A DNA stretch of 64,000 nucleotides from JACKAQ01 sp965227145 (GCA_965227145.1 OZ245730.1:1302001-1366000), one strand, 5' to 3'; counted from the first letter of the stretch, positions 44,626-54,029 are shown. The notes: generated by a model from the letters alone, not told the origin. Numbers and translations: made by a program.

Positions 44626-45755
44626 ACCTGAGCCCGATCGAAATTGCCCTGCTGATACCGGGAATTGTTTATTGTTTGATTATCCTGTTTTTCTGGATTG
44701 GCATTTTGCGGGAGCAAAAACGCGAGAGCGAGCCGCAAACGGCACTTCCGAAAGTTTCTGTGCTCATTCCTGCCCGAAATGAATCTGCAAATATCGCCAA
44801 AACGTTGGCGAGTCTTGCCAAACAAACCTATCCGCCTGATAATGTTGAAGTTATCATCATCGATGACCGGTCAACCGATGGCACAGCCGAAACGGTCGAA
44901 GCCTTCATTCGCGAATCCCGGTTAACCCATTTTCGCCTGATTTCTCACGACGGGCAGCCGGATCGCCCTACCTTCAAAAAAGATGCACTCGCCCATGCGA
45001 TAACCTTTAGCACCGGTGAAATTATTATGACAACCGATGCTGATTGTCTGGTGCAGCCGGACTGGATTGCCGGAACGGTTCGCCAATTCGATGAAAAAAC
45101 CGGGCTGGTTGCAGGGCTGGTTACATTCGACCCCAAAAGCGAAAGCACGTTATTCCATAAATTGCAAACGCTGGAGTTCGCCGGATTGGTGTTCGCCGGC
45201 GTTGGTGCGAACGGCAATCGCTATCCGTTAATTTGCAACGGTGCTAATCTGGCGTATCGTCGCGCCGCGTTCGACGCCGTTGGCGGTTTCGCCGGACATG
45301 CGCATATCCCCTCCGGCGATGACGATTTATTTATGCAATTTCTGCATCACCACACAAATTGGCAGGTGCGCTACAATCTCGATCCGGCAACCATCAATTA
45401 TACACAGCCGGTCGATACGCTCCGGCAATTTATCAATCAGCGGGCGCGCTGGGGTTCCAAAAGCCGCGAATATCCGGGTGCGTTAACCTTTGTATTTTTA
45501 CTAATCGTTTACATATTTTATGTGATGATGCTGGGTTTGCCGGTGCTCTGGCTCAGCGGTGTAATCAGCGGACAAATGGCGCTAAACCTGGTTGTGCTGA
45601 AAATTTTCCCGGAGTATCTGGTTATTCGCCGGGCGCTGGATGTGTTGCAGCGGCAGGATTTGTTGATCTATTTTTTCATCGCGGAACTGGCGCAGATACC
45701 GTATATTGTGATAGCCGGATTTGCCGGGTTTTTCAAACTGTTTCGCTGGAAATAA
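44622..45755 (+). CDS. Family 2 glycosyltransferase, membrane-bound
   Basis: A 377-residue glycosyltransferase. An N-terminal TM ('IEIALLIPGIVYCLIILFFW') precedes the GT2 domain 'VSVLIPARNESANIAKTLASL' with 'VIIIDDRSTDGTAE', DXD-like 'MTTDADCLVQPDW', 'GANLAYRRAAFDAVGGF' and 'QRARWGSKSREY' (QxxRW motif). Two or three C-terminal TM segments follow. This QxxRW group makes processive or lipid-linked glycans. It starts 4 nt before the flippase stop (ATGA). The deacetylase gene starts just after it. Confidence 0.9.
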   Translation: MNLSPIEIALLIPGIVYCLIILFFWIGILREQKRESEPQTALPKVSVLIPARNESANIAKTLASLAKQTYPPDNVEVIIIDDRSTDGTAETVEAFIRESRLTHFRLISHDGQPDRPTFKKDALAHAITFSTGEIIMTTDADCLVQPDWIAGTVRQFDEKTGLVAGLVTFDPKSESTLFHKLQTLEFAGLVFAGVGANGNRYPLICNGANLAYRRAAFDAVGGFAGHAHIPSGDDDLFMQFLHHHTNWQVRYNLDPATINYTQPVDTLRQFINQRARWGSKSREYPGALTFVFLLIVYIFYVMMLGLPVLWLSGVISGQMALNLVVLKIFPEYLVIRRALDVLQRQDLLIYFFIAELAQIPYIVIAGFAGFFKLFRWK

Positions 45756-45756
45756 A

Positions 45757-46431
45757 ATGATAGCCCATCGCAACTTAGCGCGATTTTTTTTCAAACCGTT
45801 TCCACAAATCCGATGGTCTTTTCCACCGGAAACCAACGCAATTTACCTGACGTTTGACGATGGCCCGCACCCGCCGGTCACGCAACCGTTGCTGGATTAT
45901 TTGGCAGATGCGCAAATTCCGGCAACTTTTTTTCTGTCCGGCGAACAAATTTTTCGCAACCGGAACCAATTGGTAAATTTGGATTACGGTGAACACGTTT
46001 TGGGAAGCCACAGCTTTCACCACACGGCAATGGCCGAATTGCGCAACGCGCAAATTGAGCGGGAACTGGCATTTGCAAACCAACTGATTTGCGATAAATT
46101 TGGCAAAATGCCAACGCTGTTTCGTCCGCCATACGGCATTTTTGACGAACGGATTTTCCCGGCGCTGCGCAAAATGAACCAACAAATGGTGTTGTGGTCG
46201 GTAATGGCATATGATTTTAAATGGCAATCGGATAAAATAATGAAACACTTGCGACACTCTTTACGTCCGGGCGATATAGTTGTTTTTCACGATTCGGCTC
46301 AGACAGCACCGCATTTGTTGACCTGCGTTCGGCAAATGGTTGATTTTTGCCGTGAAAAGCAGTGGCAATTCTTGCCGGTACCCGCTTTAGATTCAGAAAT
46401 AGAGAAAGGATGCAACAATGGAATTAGGTAA
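45757..46431 (+). CDS. Polysaccharide deacetylase (NodB family)
   Basis: A 224-residue CE4 protein. 'NAIYLTFDDGPHPPVTQPLLDYL' carries the catalytic Asp and zinc ligand Asp; 'VLGSHSFHHTAM' gives the HxxxH-type zinc ligands; 'LFRPPYGIFD' and 'GDIVVFHDS' complete the motifs. It probably deacetylates N-acetyl-hexosamines of a cell-surface glycan. The ATG at 45757 lies 1 bp after the GT2 stop; an upstream in-frame start inside GT2 is not preferred. It has no signal peptide. The last 14 nt overlap the VOC gene. Confidence 0.9.
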   Translation: MIAHRNLARFFFKPFPQIRWSFPPETNAIYLTFDDGPHPPVTQPLLDYLADAQIPATFFLSGEQIFRNRNQLVNLDYGEHVLGSHSFHHTAMAELRNAQIERELAFANQLICDKFGKMPTLFRPPYGIFDERIFPALRKMNQQMVLWSVMAYDFKWQSDKIMKHLRHSLRPGDIVVFHDSAQTAPHLLTCVRQMVDFCREKQWQFLPVPALDSEIEKGCNNGIR

Positions 46432-46780
46432 TTTTTCGGTCAGTTTAGCGGTAAAAGATATCAAAGCATCGCGTAAATTTTACGAAGCGCTCGGTTTTGA
46501 GGCTATCGATGATCACGAAGCGGAAAAATGGCTGATCATGCAGAACGGAACCGCGATTATCGGATTATTTGAGGGGATGTTCGACAAAAACACGCTAACG
46601 TTTAATCCGTCGGATGTCCGCAATATTCAGCAGGAGCTGAAGGGCAAAGGCATCAAATTGATTGTTGAAGCCGATGAAACGTCAACCGGTCCGGCGTACA
46701 CCGTTTTGACAGATCCGGACGGAAATCCGGTGTTACTGGATCAGCACGATCCGAACTACAAACCCAATCGTTCGAAATAA
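46418..46780 (+). CDS. VOC-superfamily protein (glyoxalase/dioxygenase fold)
   Basis: A 120-residue single-domain VOC protein: 'FSVSLAVKDIKASRKFYEALGFEAIDDHEAEKWLIMQNG' and 'YTVLTDPDGNPVLLDQ' are the paired beta-alpha-beta-beta-beta motifs. Substrates in this superfamily range from methylglyoxal to antibiotics, so function is open. SD AAAGGA precedes the ATG. The start lies 14 nt inside the deacetylase gene. Confidence 0.85.
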   Translation: MELGNFSVSLAVKDIKASRKFYEALGFEAIDDHEAEKWLIMQNGTAIIGLFEGMFDKNTLTFNPSDVRNIQQELKGKGIKLIVEADETSTGPAYTVLTDPDGNPVLLDQHDPNYKPNRSK

Positions 46781-46813
46781 CTTCCCCGCTTTTTCTATCC
46801 TATAAGTGCAAAA

Positions 46814-46836
46814 AAATGTACTAAAATGGTACATTT
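46814..46836. repeat. 8-bp inverted repeat upstream of YqaA-like gene
   Basis: AAATGTAC and GTACATTT around a 7-nt centre, about 70 bp before the YqaA-like start and about 35 bp after the VOC stop. No T-run follows. It may be a regulatory site or a weak terminator. Confidence 0.45.
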
Positions 46837-46906
46837 GTAACTATATTTGCAACCCGGTCAATAAATGGCGGCCGGGTTCCAAATCTCGACAGGACAATTT
46901 TGCCAA

Positions 46907-47341
46907 ATGGAAATCGGCTTTGTTGGGTTGTTTTTTTCTGCATTTTTATCGGCAACTTTGCTGCCGGGAACATCTGAGGCGGCGTTGCTCTGGCTGGTTT
47001 CTGAAGGCGAAGATGTGCTGATTTTGGTTGTGATTGCAACAGCAGGCAATGTTTTGGGCGCGCTGGTCAATTTTTGGATCGGCAAAAGTGGCAGCCAATG
47101 GTTGCTCAAAAAAGTGTTGCGAATGTCGGATGCTGCTGTCGAAAAAGCCGGAAATTTTTACCAACGATATGGCGTTTTTTCACTGTTGTTTAGTTGGCTG
47201 CCCATAATCGGAGATCCGCTGACAGTTGCTGCGGGGCTGTTTCATTTGCCGGCATCGCAATTTATCCCATTAGTAAGTATAGGAAAATTAGCACGTTACG
47301 CGATCCTTGGGTGGGGATGGCACTGGGCATTGGCGTATTAA
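46907..47341 (+). CDS. YqaA-like membrane protein (SNARE-associated/DedA-related)
   Basis: A 144-residue protein with four or five membrane segments. 'FFSAFLSATLLPGTSEAALLWLV', 'ATAGNVLGALVNFWIGKSG' and 'YGVFSLLFSWLPIIGDPLTVAAG' match the YqaA branch of the DedA/SNARE-associated family. DedA proteins act in membrane lipid recycling. The start at 46907 (MEIGFVGLF) aligns with YqaA; an in-frame ATG at 46865 would add 14 hydrophilic residues. Stop at 47341 lies in the same frame as the next gene. Confidence 0.8.
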   Translation: MEIGFVGLFFSAFLSATLLPGTSEAALLWLVSEGEDVLILVVIATAGNVLGALVNFWIGKSGSQWLLKKVLRMSDAAVEKAGNFYQRYGVFSLLFSWLPIIGDPLTVAAGLFHLPASQFIPLVSIGKLARYAILGWGWHWALAY

Positions 47342-47419
47342 TTTAAGCACGAAAGGAAACTGGAAATCGCAACGTATCGCATCACCGGGAAAAAAGAACA
47401 GGCTCAAATTCATGAGCAA

Positions 47420-48250
47420 TTGGTGCGGTTGTGCCGTTTTTACGATCACATCAAAATTTTGAGCGATGATTTCCAGCAAGCCCGCCATTTGGAAGCCTTC
47501 CGGCAAATGTGCAATCCGCAGTTTTCATTTAATATGGATGTGTTGCAACGATTGGAAGTTGCACATTTTACATCGCTGGTTTTCAAACTGGAGTTAACAA
47601 AATTCCCCAAAATGGTGCAAGGCTTGGAAAATGCATTGCAGGAATTGAGTCACAGCATCAAACAATTTTATCCCGATGCCGCTTTTCAAATTAATTTTTC
47701 GGCTGCACACATAACCGTTCGCTCCATCGCGGATTATATCCGGCAAACTGAAAAAGATTTGCAGGAATACGTCGCATTTGCCCGCCCGGTCACCCGGCGC
47801 TGGCTGATGCGGATGCCGGAAACCCGCATTTATTTGATGGGACTTTTTGCTCATATTCATGCGAATAAAGGGCTGTCAGTTGGCGTTCGGGTGTATCCGA
47901 CGCTGCCGCTGTTGCAGGTTATCCGTGGCGAAATCGCCGATCAGCTGTACAATTCGGCGCATGATTTATGTTTGCGTCCCGAAACACAATTTCACACCAT
48001 GTTAACCCATTCAACCCTGATGCGTTGCCGGAATCTGGATTTTCCGATTTCCAACGCCGCAATCGAATCATTCAAAAATGTGCTGGATCGCTACAACAAA
48101 CATATTTTTGGCGAAATTGCTGATTTGCAATTGGACGATTTTTTTATCCGAAACGGGAAATCCGACAAATTATTAGTGACGGATGAACACAATCAGCCGG
48201 TCGGATGCGAAGTTTGCCTCAATAATGAATATCCGGAATCTCAGGAGTAA
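47420..48250 (+). CDS. Candidate 2H phosphoesterase-like protein
   Basis: A 276-residue soluble protein. I see two H-x-T-hydrophobic motifs, 'AAHITVRS' (H97, T99) and 'THSTLMRC' (H197, T199), spaced as in the 2H phosphoesterase superfamily, and no other family match. That fold cleaves or ligates cyclic phosphodiesters in RNA or nucleotides. The start is uncertain: the annotated start at 47420 is TTG without an SD, yet the same frame stays open back to the YqaA stop at 47341 and an AAAGGAAA lies at 47352-47359. A non-ATG start near 47360-47366 is therefore possible. The EamA gene follows by 8 bp. Confidence 0.6.
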   Translation: MVRLCRFYDHIKILSDDFQQARHLEAFRQMCNPQFSFNMDVLQRLEVAHFTSLVFKLELTKFPKMVQGLENALQELSHSIKQFYPDAAFQINFSAAHITVRSIADYIRQTEKDLQEYVAFARPVTRRWLMRMPETRIYLMGLFAHIHANKGLSVGVRVYPTLPLLQVIRGEIADQLYNSAHDLCLRPETQFHTMLTHSTLMRCRNLDFPISNAAIESFKNVLDRYNKHIFGEIADLQLDDFFIRNGKSDKLLVTDEHNQPVGCEVCLNNEYPESQE

Positions 48251-48258
48251 GCGACCGA

Positions 48259-49161
48259 GTGGAACGTTTCGCGCCGATTTTTGTGATAATTGCTGCAGCA
48301 CTTTGGGGAATTGACGGTATTGCACTGCGCCCGTCGTTATACAGTTTGCCCGTTCCGCTGGTCGTTTTTGTGGAAAGTGCTTTAATTGCGCTGTTGCTGT
48401 CGCCCATTTTTTGGCAACGCCGCAAAGAAATTTTAGCGTTGAAAAGCCGGGACTGGCTGGCGTTTTTGGCTGTTGCGGTGTTCGGCGGCGCCATCGGAAC
48501 AATGGCAATTACCCGCGCATTGTTTAACGTAAATTTTGTAAATTTATCCATTGTGGTGCTGATTCAAAAGCTGCAGCCGGTCGTTGCCATTTTTCTCGCC
48601 GCGATTTTGTTGAAGGAAAAACCCCCGAAATCGTTTCTGGTTTGGGCATTTTTAGCGATGCTCGGTGCGTATATTATGACCTTCGGCACCCGGTTGCCAA
48701 ATTTAGCCACCGGCGATAAAACGTTGGAAGCAGTGGTTTTTGCCATGCTGGCGGTTTTCGGATTTGCCGCATCAACCGTGTTTAGCAAACGTGCGCTGCA
48801 CAATATCAGCTTTGTTTCTGCAACGTATTTGCGCTTTGCGCTCACCGCTCTCGTGATGTCCGTTATTGCCATCGGTGCCGGATATATCACCCATATTTCC
48901 GATATCCAGCCATCCCAACAAGCCGTTTTTTTACTGATCGCGCTCACAACCGGCGGTCCAGCTATTTTTTTATACTACTATGGATTAAAAAGAATAACCG
49001 CCTCCGTTGCCACAATTTGCGAACTGGCGTTTCCGCTAACTGCCATTATTCTGGAATATGCATTGCGCGGAAATGTGCTCAGCTGGGTTCAGTGGGCTGG
49101 TGTGCTGTTGTTGTTATTTAGTATTGTCAACGTAACCCGTTCCCCGCGATTACAACATTAA
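48259..49161 (+). CDS. EamA/DMT-family transporter
   Basis: A 300-residue membrane protein with ten predicted TM segments in two repeated halves: 'VIIAAALWGIDGIALRPSLY' and 'FAMLAVFGFAASTVFSKRAL' start the two EamA domains. 'VVLIQKLQPVVAIFLAAILLKEKP' and 'ATICELAFPLTAIILEYALRGN' are the conserved segments before each half's end. It is a drug/metabolite-type exporter with unknown substrate. GTG start at 48259 with AGGAG upstream. About 150-220 bp separate it from the helicase gene. Confidence 0.87.
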   Translation: MERFAPIFVIIAAALWGIDGIALRPSLYSLPVPLVVFVESALIALLLSPIFWQRRKEILALKSRDWLAFLAVAVFGGAIGTMAITRALFNVNFVNLSIVVLIQKLQPVVAIFLAAILLKEKPPKSFLVWAFLAMLGAYIMTFGTRLPNLATGDKTLEAVVFAMLAVFGFAASTVFSKRALHNISFVSATYLRFALTALVMSVIAIGAGYITHISDIQPSQQAVFLLIALTTGGPAIFLYYYGLKRITASVATICELAFPLTAIILEYALRGNVLSWVQWAGVLLLLFSIVNVTRSPRLQH

Positions 49162-49385
49162 GTAGATTTTTGTCCCCTTCAGTTAACTGAAACTCTTCCC
49201 AAATCAGTTAAAAATGCGCCTTTTTGAATATTCCAAATTTAAAAAGTTGATTTTGTGACATTCACAGAAACAAAAACTTTGGGAATATCTTTAATTATTG
49301 GGTATTAAAAATGGCCGAATTATGCCTTTTTTACCGGCCGCCGGAAAAGGAGATTTGTTCTGGAAGGACAAGGAGAGCAATTATC

Positions 49386-52300
49386 GTGAGTGTACATACC
49401 GATCACCAAACCAAGACACCGCAAGAATTAGCGGATCGTGCAATAAAATTATATACATTTTTACAGGAGCTTATTCAACTGCAACTGAAGCCTGTAAAAC
49501 ATGTGAATCAATATGAAAAAGTATTTTGGCTAAACAACTTACCTCGTGAATCCCATGTTCAATCGGTTTTTGTGAACAGCCAGTTGAATTTGCAAAATAG
49601 TGAATATTGGCTGGAAATCAGTAAACCGGAAATTCAAAATGCGCCCAAACCGCCGTTTTTGTTGGAAAAGTGGCTGAATCCTGATCATTTAACCGATTTT
49701 GAGCGTCAATTTCCGGAATTATTGGAAAGTATTCAAATCTCGCATAGCGATGATACGCAAAATGCGCAAAAATATGAGATAAAAGACGTTCGCAGCGAAG
49801 TGCTGCCACTGTGGGAAAGCTACATTGCCGATGAGTGGTGGCCATGGCAAAAGAAGGCCCGGATGTCGCAGCCGTCACAAAAATTATTCAGTGATTTTTT
49901 TTCACTGTATCAGCGACAGGAAAAATTTGGCGAAGCGTACGAAGTCGTGATGGGTTTCGGCTGCCTGCTTTGGAAGAATGCGGACGGCGAAACTATCCAG
50001 CGACATCTGTTTACCGTTCCCGTTAATGTGGTGTTCGACGCTGACAAATCGCTGATCCGTATTTCACCATCTGCGGAAGGGCTGGAATTTAGCCTGGAGC
50101 AGGAAATGCTCGATTTATACCAACAGGTTGATCCCGAAACTGCTGCGCTGCTGCAAGCTGAATTGCAGGTGTTTCCGGAAAATGCGGATGAACGCACCAT
50201 TATCAAAAAAGCGTTGATGGACTGGATGAACCGGGTGGAGCCGGCCGGGGAATATGTGGATGCGCTCTCGCCGGATACACAGGCATCGCAACGCCCGCGC
50301 ATTTTCTTTGCACCGGCGATTATTCTTCGCAAACGAACGGATCAAATGTTGTTACGCGCTTTTGCGGAAATTGTCTCCCGCATTCGCCGCACCGGCGAAA
50401 TTCCGCCGGCAGTTGCATCGCTGGTTTCGGTTGAAAACAATCAACTGGCGGCCACCAATGGCGGACATCGCCAACCGGACGACATTTATTTCCCGCTTCC
50501 CGCAAACGACGAGCAAGTTGAAATTTTGCACAAAATTCGCGGTCAGCGCGGGGTTGTTGTGCAGGGACCTCCCGGCACCGGAAAATCCCATACCATCGCC
50601 AATTTAATCGCTCATTATCTTGCCGAAGGCAAACGTGTTTTGGTAACCTCGCACACCGCGAGAGCGCTAAAAGTGTTGCGAAAAATGTTGCCGCAGGAAA
50701 TTGCCTCGCTATGTGTGGTTGCACTCGGCGATGACGAACGGGCACTCAGCGCGCTGGAGAGCTCCGTGAACGGCATCACCAGCCGCCATCACTATTGGGA
50801 ACCTGCCAAAAATGAGGTGGAAATTCAGCGATTGACGGAGAAACTCGTTCAATCCAAAATGCATGAAAATGCAATTTTAGCCGAATTTCAACGAATCCGT
50901 ACTGCAGAAACTGAACCGGTAAATCCGGGAATCGGCAACTACAGCGGCACGCTTTCGGGCATTGCAGCGCGGTTGCAGCGAGAAAAAGAGCAGTTTGGCT
51001 GGTTGAAAGATACGATTTCCAACGCATCCAATCCTGTTTTGAATAATGAAATGTTGTTGGGCTATCTTAAGGATTTGCGTCAGCTACTGCCCAGTCAGGA
51101 AGTTGTTTTAAAACTAAACCTGATCGATCCCGAAAAATTGTTATCACCGGTTGATTTTTTTGATTGCAAAACCGCAGAGGAAACAGCGCAATCGCGACTG
51201 GATAATGTGAAAGTAGATTTACGGCGATTGGGCAAAGAATCCAAACGCGAATTGTATATGAAAATTCCGCAGGAGCAACGTCAGGCGGTTATCACGTTGC
51301 TGGATCAATTGCTGGATACGTTGAACGCGCTGGATTATCATTCCTATCCATGGGTGCGCAAAGCTGCGCAGGAAGTGATGGACGGGCGTCAGTCCGTTTG
51401 GGAAATTTTATTGCGAAAATCCCTTCAGCATCTAAAAACGATCAAACAAAGTATCGACCGGGTAACAGAAGTTAAAATTACCGGCATCGGCGGAAAAGAT
51501 TTGCGGGTGGTGAAAGAACACGCCCTGAATTTGTTGGCCCATTTGAGCAACGACGGATCGCTGCGCTTTGGCCTTTTTCTGCCCCGGCAGGTGAAAGATG
51601 CCCTGTATTTGACAAAAGATGTGTTTGTGAACGGCGTGTCCTGCGACGACAAACCGCAACTGGAAACGCTGGTTGAATATATTGATGTTGCCGACCAATT
51701 TGAGCGGCTTTCCGGCATTTGGTCCATTTATACCGAAACACCGAATAAAGCGCCGCTGGATTTGCAGCTTGCGGAATACCAACATTATCTCGATCCTTTG
51801 AAACGCGTGCTGGAGTTGCACCAAACCTCCATCGCGCTAAAAGCGATGCTCGCAGCTACGCCCGAACTTAACGAACGGGAAGCCGAACGGCTCGAGCAAT
51901 TGCGCGAATTGCACACAATTTTGGGAATTGTGGATCTGGAAGAAGCGCATAAATCCGCCCGCGCCCCGTTTGAAGAAATGCAGCGGTTGCTCGGACAGAA
52001 AATCCGCGAAAATAATACCCACCCGATTTTGAAAGAGCTGTTGACGCATGTCGAAAATCGCGATGAAAATCGATATGAATCAACCTTGCAAACGTTGAAA
52101 AACGTCTGGCAATTGCGCAACCGGCTGGAAAATCGCAACAATATTACCCACGAACTTGAAAAACATGCGCCGCTGTTGGTGGAAATGCTGATGGAAAATC
52201 CCCACAACTCGATATGGGATTCCCGGCTGGAAAATTTCGAAGAAGCCAGAAATTGGGCATTAATGATGAGCTGGATGAACGCCCAACAGGTTTCCGAAGC

Positions 52301-53903
52301 GGAAAAACAGCTCAAAAAAGATTTGGAAAGCAATCAGAAAAATATCCGCAAATTGACGGCAACGTTGGCAGCAGCCAAAGCCTGGCAGCACACATTCAGA
52401 CGGATGTCCGAAAATGAGCGCCAAAGCCTGGAAGCCTGGGGCGCAGCGATGCGCCGGGTTGGCAAAGGCACCGGAAAATATGCCCATAGCGATCGCCGGA
52501 AAGCCCGTGAGCACCTGGAAAATTGCCGGAATGCCATTCCCGCCTGGGTGATGCCCATTTACCGGGTCGCCGAAACAATGAACGCCGCAAAAGAAGCGTT
52601 TGACGTTGTGATCGTTGACGAAGCCAGCCAATCCGGTCCCGAAGCGTTGTTGCTGGCGTATTTGGCAAAACAGATTATCGTTGTGGGCGATGACAAACAG
52701 ATCAGCCCGGAATTTATCGGCGTGAATCGCGCAGATGTGGAAAAATTGCGCGAAAAATATCTTCAGGAAATTCCCTTCAACGATGCCATTGGCGTGGAAA
52801 ACAGCTTTTTCGATCTCGCAAAAATTCGTTACGGAAACCCGATTCGGTTGCGCGAACATTTTCGCAGCATGCCGGAAATTATCGGATTTTCCAACCAGTT
52901 GTGCTATCAAAATGAACCGCTGGTGCCACTTCGCCAATACGGCAGTTCCCGGCTGTCGCCGGTAATTGTGCGGCGATTCGTCGGAAACGGCGAAGCCCAG
53001 CCTATCGGTGGTGGTTTGGTGAATGTCGCGGAAGCGGAAATGCTGGTCAAACAAATTCAACGCTGCTGCGAAGAAACCGCTTACGGCGGCAAATCGATGG
53101 GTGTGATCAGTTTGCAGGGATCCGCACAGGCGCGATTTATCGAAAAATTATTGCTGAAAACCATCGGCGCTGCAGAAATGGAGCAGCGAAACATTGTTTG
53201 TGGCGACGCATATGCGTTTCAAGGTGACGAACGTGATGTGATGTTTTTGAGCATGGTTGCCGCGCCAAACCGGCGCATCGGAACGCTCGCCAGTGAAAAA
53301 GATATGCGGCGATTCAACGTCGCGTTCAGCCGCGCCCGCGATCAGGTGTTCCTGTTCCATTCGGTTATGCTGGAAAATCTCGGTGAAAGCGGATTGCGGC
53401 ATCAACTGCTCAGCTATTGCATGCGTCCGGTAAACCAGCATATCTCGTTGGAAAATATGGACGTAGCTTATCTGTGGGAGCAGGCGAACGTGAGCTCCCG
53501 GGATCGCGTTTCGCCGCCGGAACCGTTTGATAACTGGTTCGAGCTGGATGTGTATTTAAAGCTTGTCGAGCAGGGTGCAAAAGTGATGGCGGGATATGAA
53601 ATTGACCGCTACCGGATCGATTTGCTGATCGAAGGATTGCGCGGCAGAATCGGTATTGAGTGCCTTGGCGAAACCCTTCGGCGCTCCGAAGATTTTTCGA
53701 AAAACGTGCTTCGCAAACAGCGATTGGAACGATGCGGCTGGAAATTTGTGCCGGTTTATGGCAGCGAATTTTACCACAATCCCGAAAAAGCCCTGGAAAA
53801 AATATGGAAAGTGTTGGCGGATATTTCGCCGCAGAACGGGGTTTATTTCAACGGATCGGTTAAATCGGCAACCACCAAAATTTCGCTCAGCGAAAGTGCC
53901 TGA
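49386..53903 (+). CDS. SF1 helicase with C-terminal PD-(D/E)XK-like nuclease domain
   Basis: A 1505-residue protein. Walker A 'VVQGPPGTGKSHTIANLIAH' is near residue 394; a long coiled-coil-rich insertion (about 450-1000) follows; Walker B 'VVIVDEASQSG' is near 1078, 'VVGDDKQISPE' near 1101, then 'LREHFRSMPEI' and motif VI 'NVAFSRARDQVFLF' near 1309, as in Upf1-like SF1 helicases. The last 130 residues ('FDNWFELDVYLKL', 'RYRIDLLIEG', 'RIGIECLGET', 'RLERCGWKFVPVYGSEF') resemble MTES_1575/DUF559-type nucleases. A GTG start is used because AGGAG precedes it; an ATG at 49311 lacks SD. Possibly a single-gene phage-defence factor. Terminator at 54030. Confidence 0.82.
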   Translation: MSVHTDHQTKTPQELADRAIKLYTFLQELIQLQLKPVKHVNQYEKVFWLNNLPRESHVQSVFVNSQLNLQNSEYWLEISKPEIQNAPKPPFLLEKWLNPDHLTDFERQFPELLESIQISHSDDTQNAQKYEIKDVRSEVLPLWESYIADEWWPWQKKARMSQPSQKLFSDFFSLYQRQEKFGEAYEVVMGFGCLLWKNADGETIQRHLFTVPVNVVFDADKSLIRISPSAEGLEFSLEQEMLDLYQQVDPETAALLQAELQVFPENADERTIIKKALMDWMNRVEPAGEYVDALSPDTQASQRPRIFFAPAIILRKRTDQMLLRAFAEIVSRIRRTGEIPPAVASLVSVENNQLAATNGGHRQPDDIYFPLPANDEQVEILHKIRGQRGVVVQGPPGTGKSHTIANLIAHYLAEGKRVLVTSHTARALKVLRKMLPQEIASLCVVALGDDERALSALESSVNGITSRHHYWEPAKNEVEIQRLTEKLVQSKMHENAILAEFQRIRTAETEPVNPGIGNYSGTLSGIAARLQREKEQFGWLKDTISNASNPVLNNEMLLGYLKDLRQLLPSQEVVLKLNLIDPEKLLSPVDFFDCKTAEETAQSRLDNVKVDLRRLGKESKRELYMKIPQEQRQAVITLLDQLLDTLNALDYHSYPWVRKAAQEVMDGRQSVWEILLRKSLQHLKTIKQSIDRVTEVKITGIGGKDLRVVKEHALNLLAHLSNDGSLRFGLFLPRQVKDALYLTKDVFVNGVSCDDKPQLETLVEYIDVADQFERLSGIWSIYTETPNKAPLDLQLAEYQHYLDPLKRVLELHQTSIALKAMLAATPELNEREAERLEQLRELHTILGIVDLEEAHKSARAPFEEMQRLLGQKIRENNTHPILKELLTHVENRDENRYESTLQTLKNVWQLRNRLENRNNITHELEKHAPLLVEMLMENPHNSIWDSRLENFEEARNWALMMSWMNAQQVSEAEKQLKKDLESNQKNIRKLTATLAAAKAWQHTFRRMSENERQSLEAWGAAMRRVGKGTGKYAHSDRRKAREHLENCRNAIPAWVMPIYRVAETMNAAKEAFDVVIVDEASQSGPEALLLAYLAKQIIVVGDDKQISPEFIGVNRADVEKLREKYLQEIPFNDAIGVENSFFDLAKIRYGNPIRLREHFRSMPEIIGFSNQLCYQNEPLVPLRQYGSSRLSPVIVRRFVGNGEAQPIGGGLVNVAEAEMLVKQIQRCCEETAYGGKSMGVISLQGSAQARFIEKLLLKTIGAAEMEQRNIVCGDAYAFQGDERDVMFLSMVAAPNRRIGTLASEKDMRRFNVAFSRARDQVFLFHSVMLENLGESGLRHQLLSYCMRPVNQHISLENMDVAYLWEQANVSSRDRVSPPEPFDNWFELDVYLKLVEQGAKVMAGYEIDRYRIDLLIEGLRGRIGIECLGETLRRSEDFSKNVLRKQRLERCGWKFVPVYGSEFYHNPEKALEKIWKVLADISPQNGVYFNGSVKSATTKISLSESA

Positions 53904-53943
53904 GAGCAGGATAAATTCGGCTTATCAGGAATAACACCTGCAA

Positions 53944-53970
53944 GGTCATTCCTGCGCATGCGGGCATCTC
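53944..53970. repeat. Degenerate ATTCCTGC-family copy
   Basis: ATTCCTGC-GCAT-GCGGGCAT: the left arm is intact but the right arm has two changes that weaken pairing. It lies 40 bp after the helicase stop, far (about 12 kb) from the other copies. Confidence 0.7.
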
Positions 53971-54029
53971 CGGACTTTTTGTAACGATATTCTGTTTGAC
54001 AGACAATTAAAATTTGGTTTGTATGAGTG

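Noticed and set aside
49311..49385. Upstream ATG start for the helicase
   Set aside because: It would add 25 residues without a domain or SD, whereas GTG at 49386 has AGGAG at good spacing. The longer form cannot be fully excluded.
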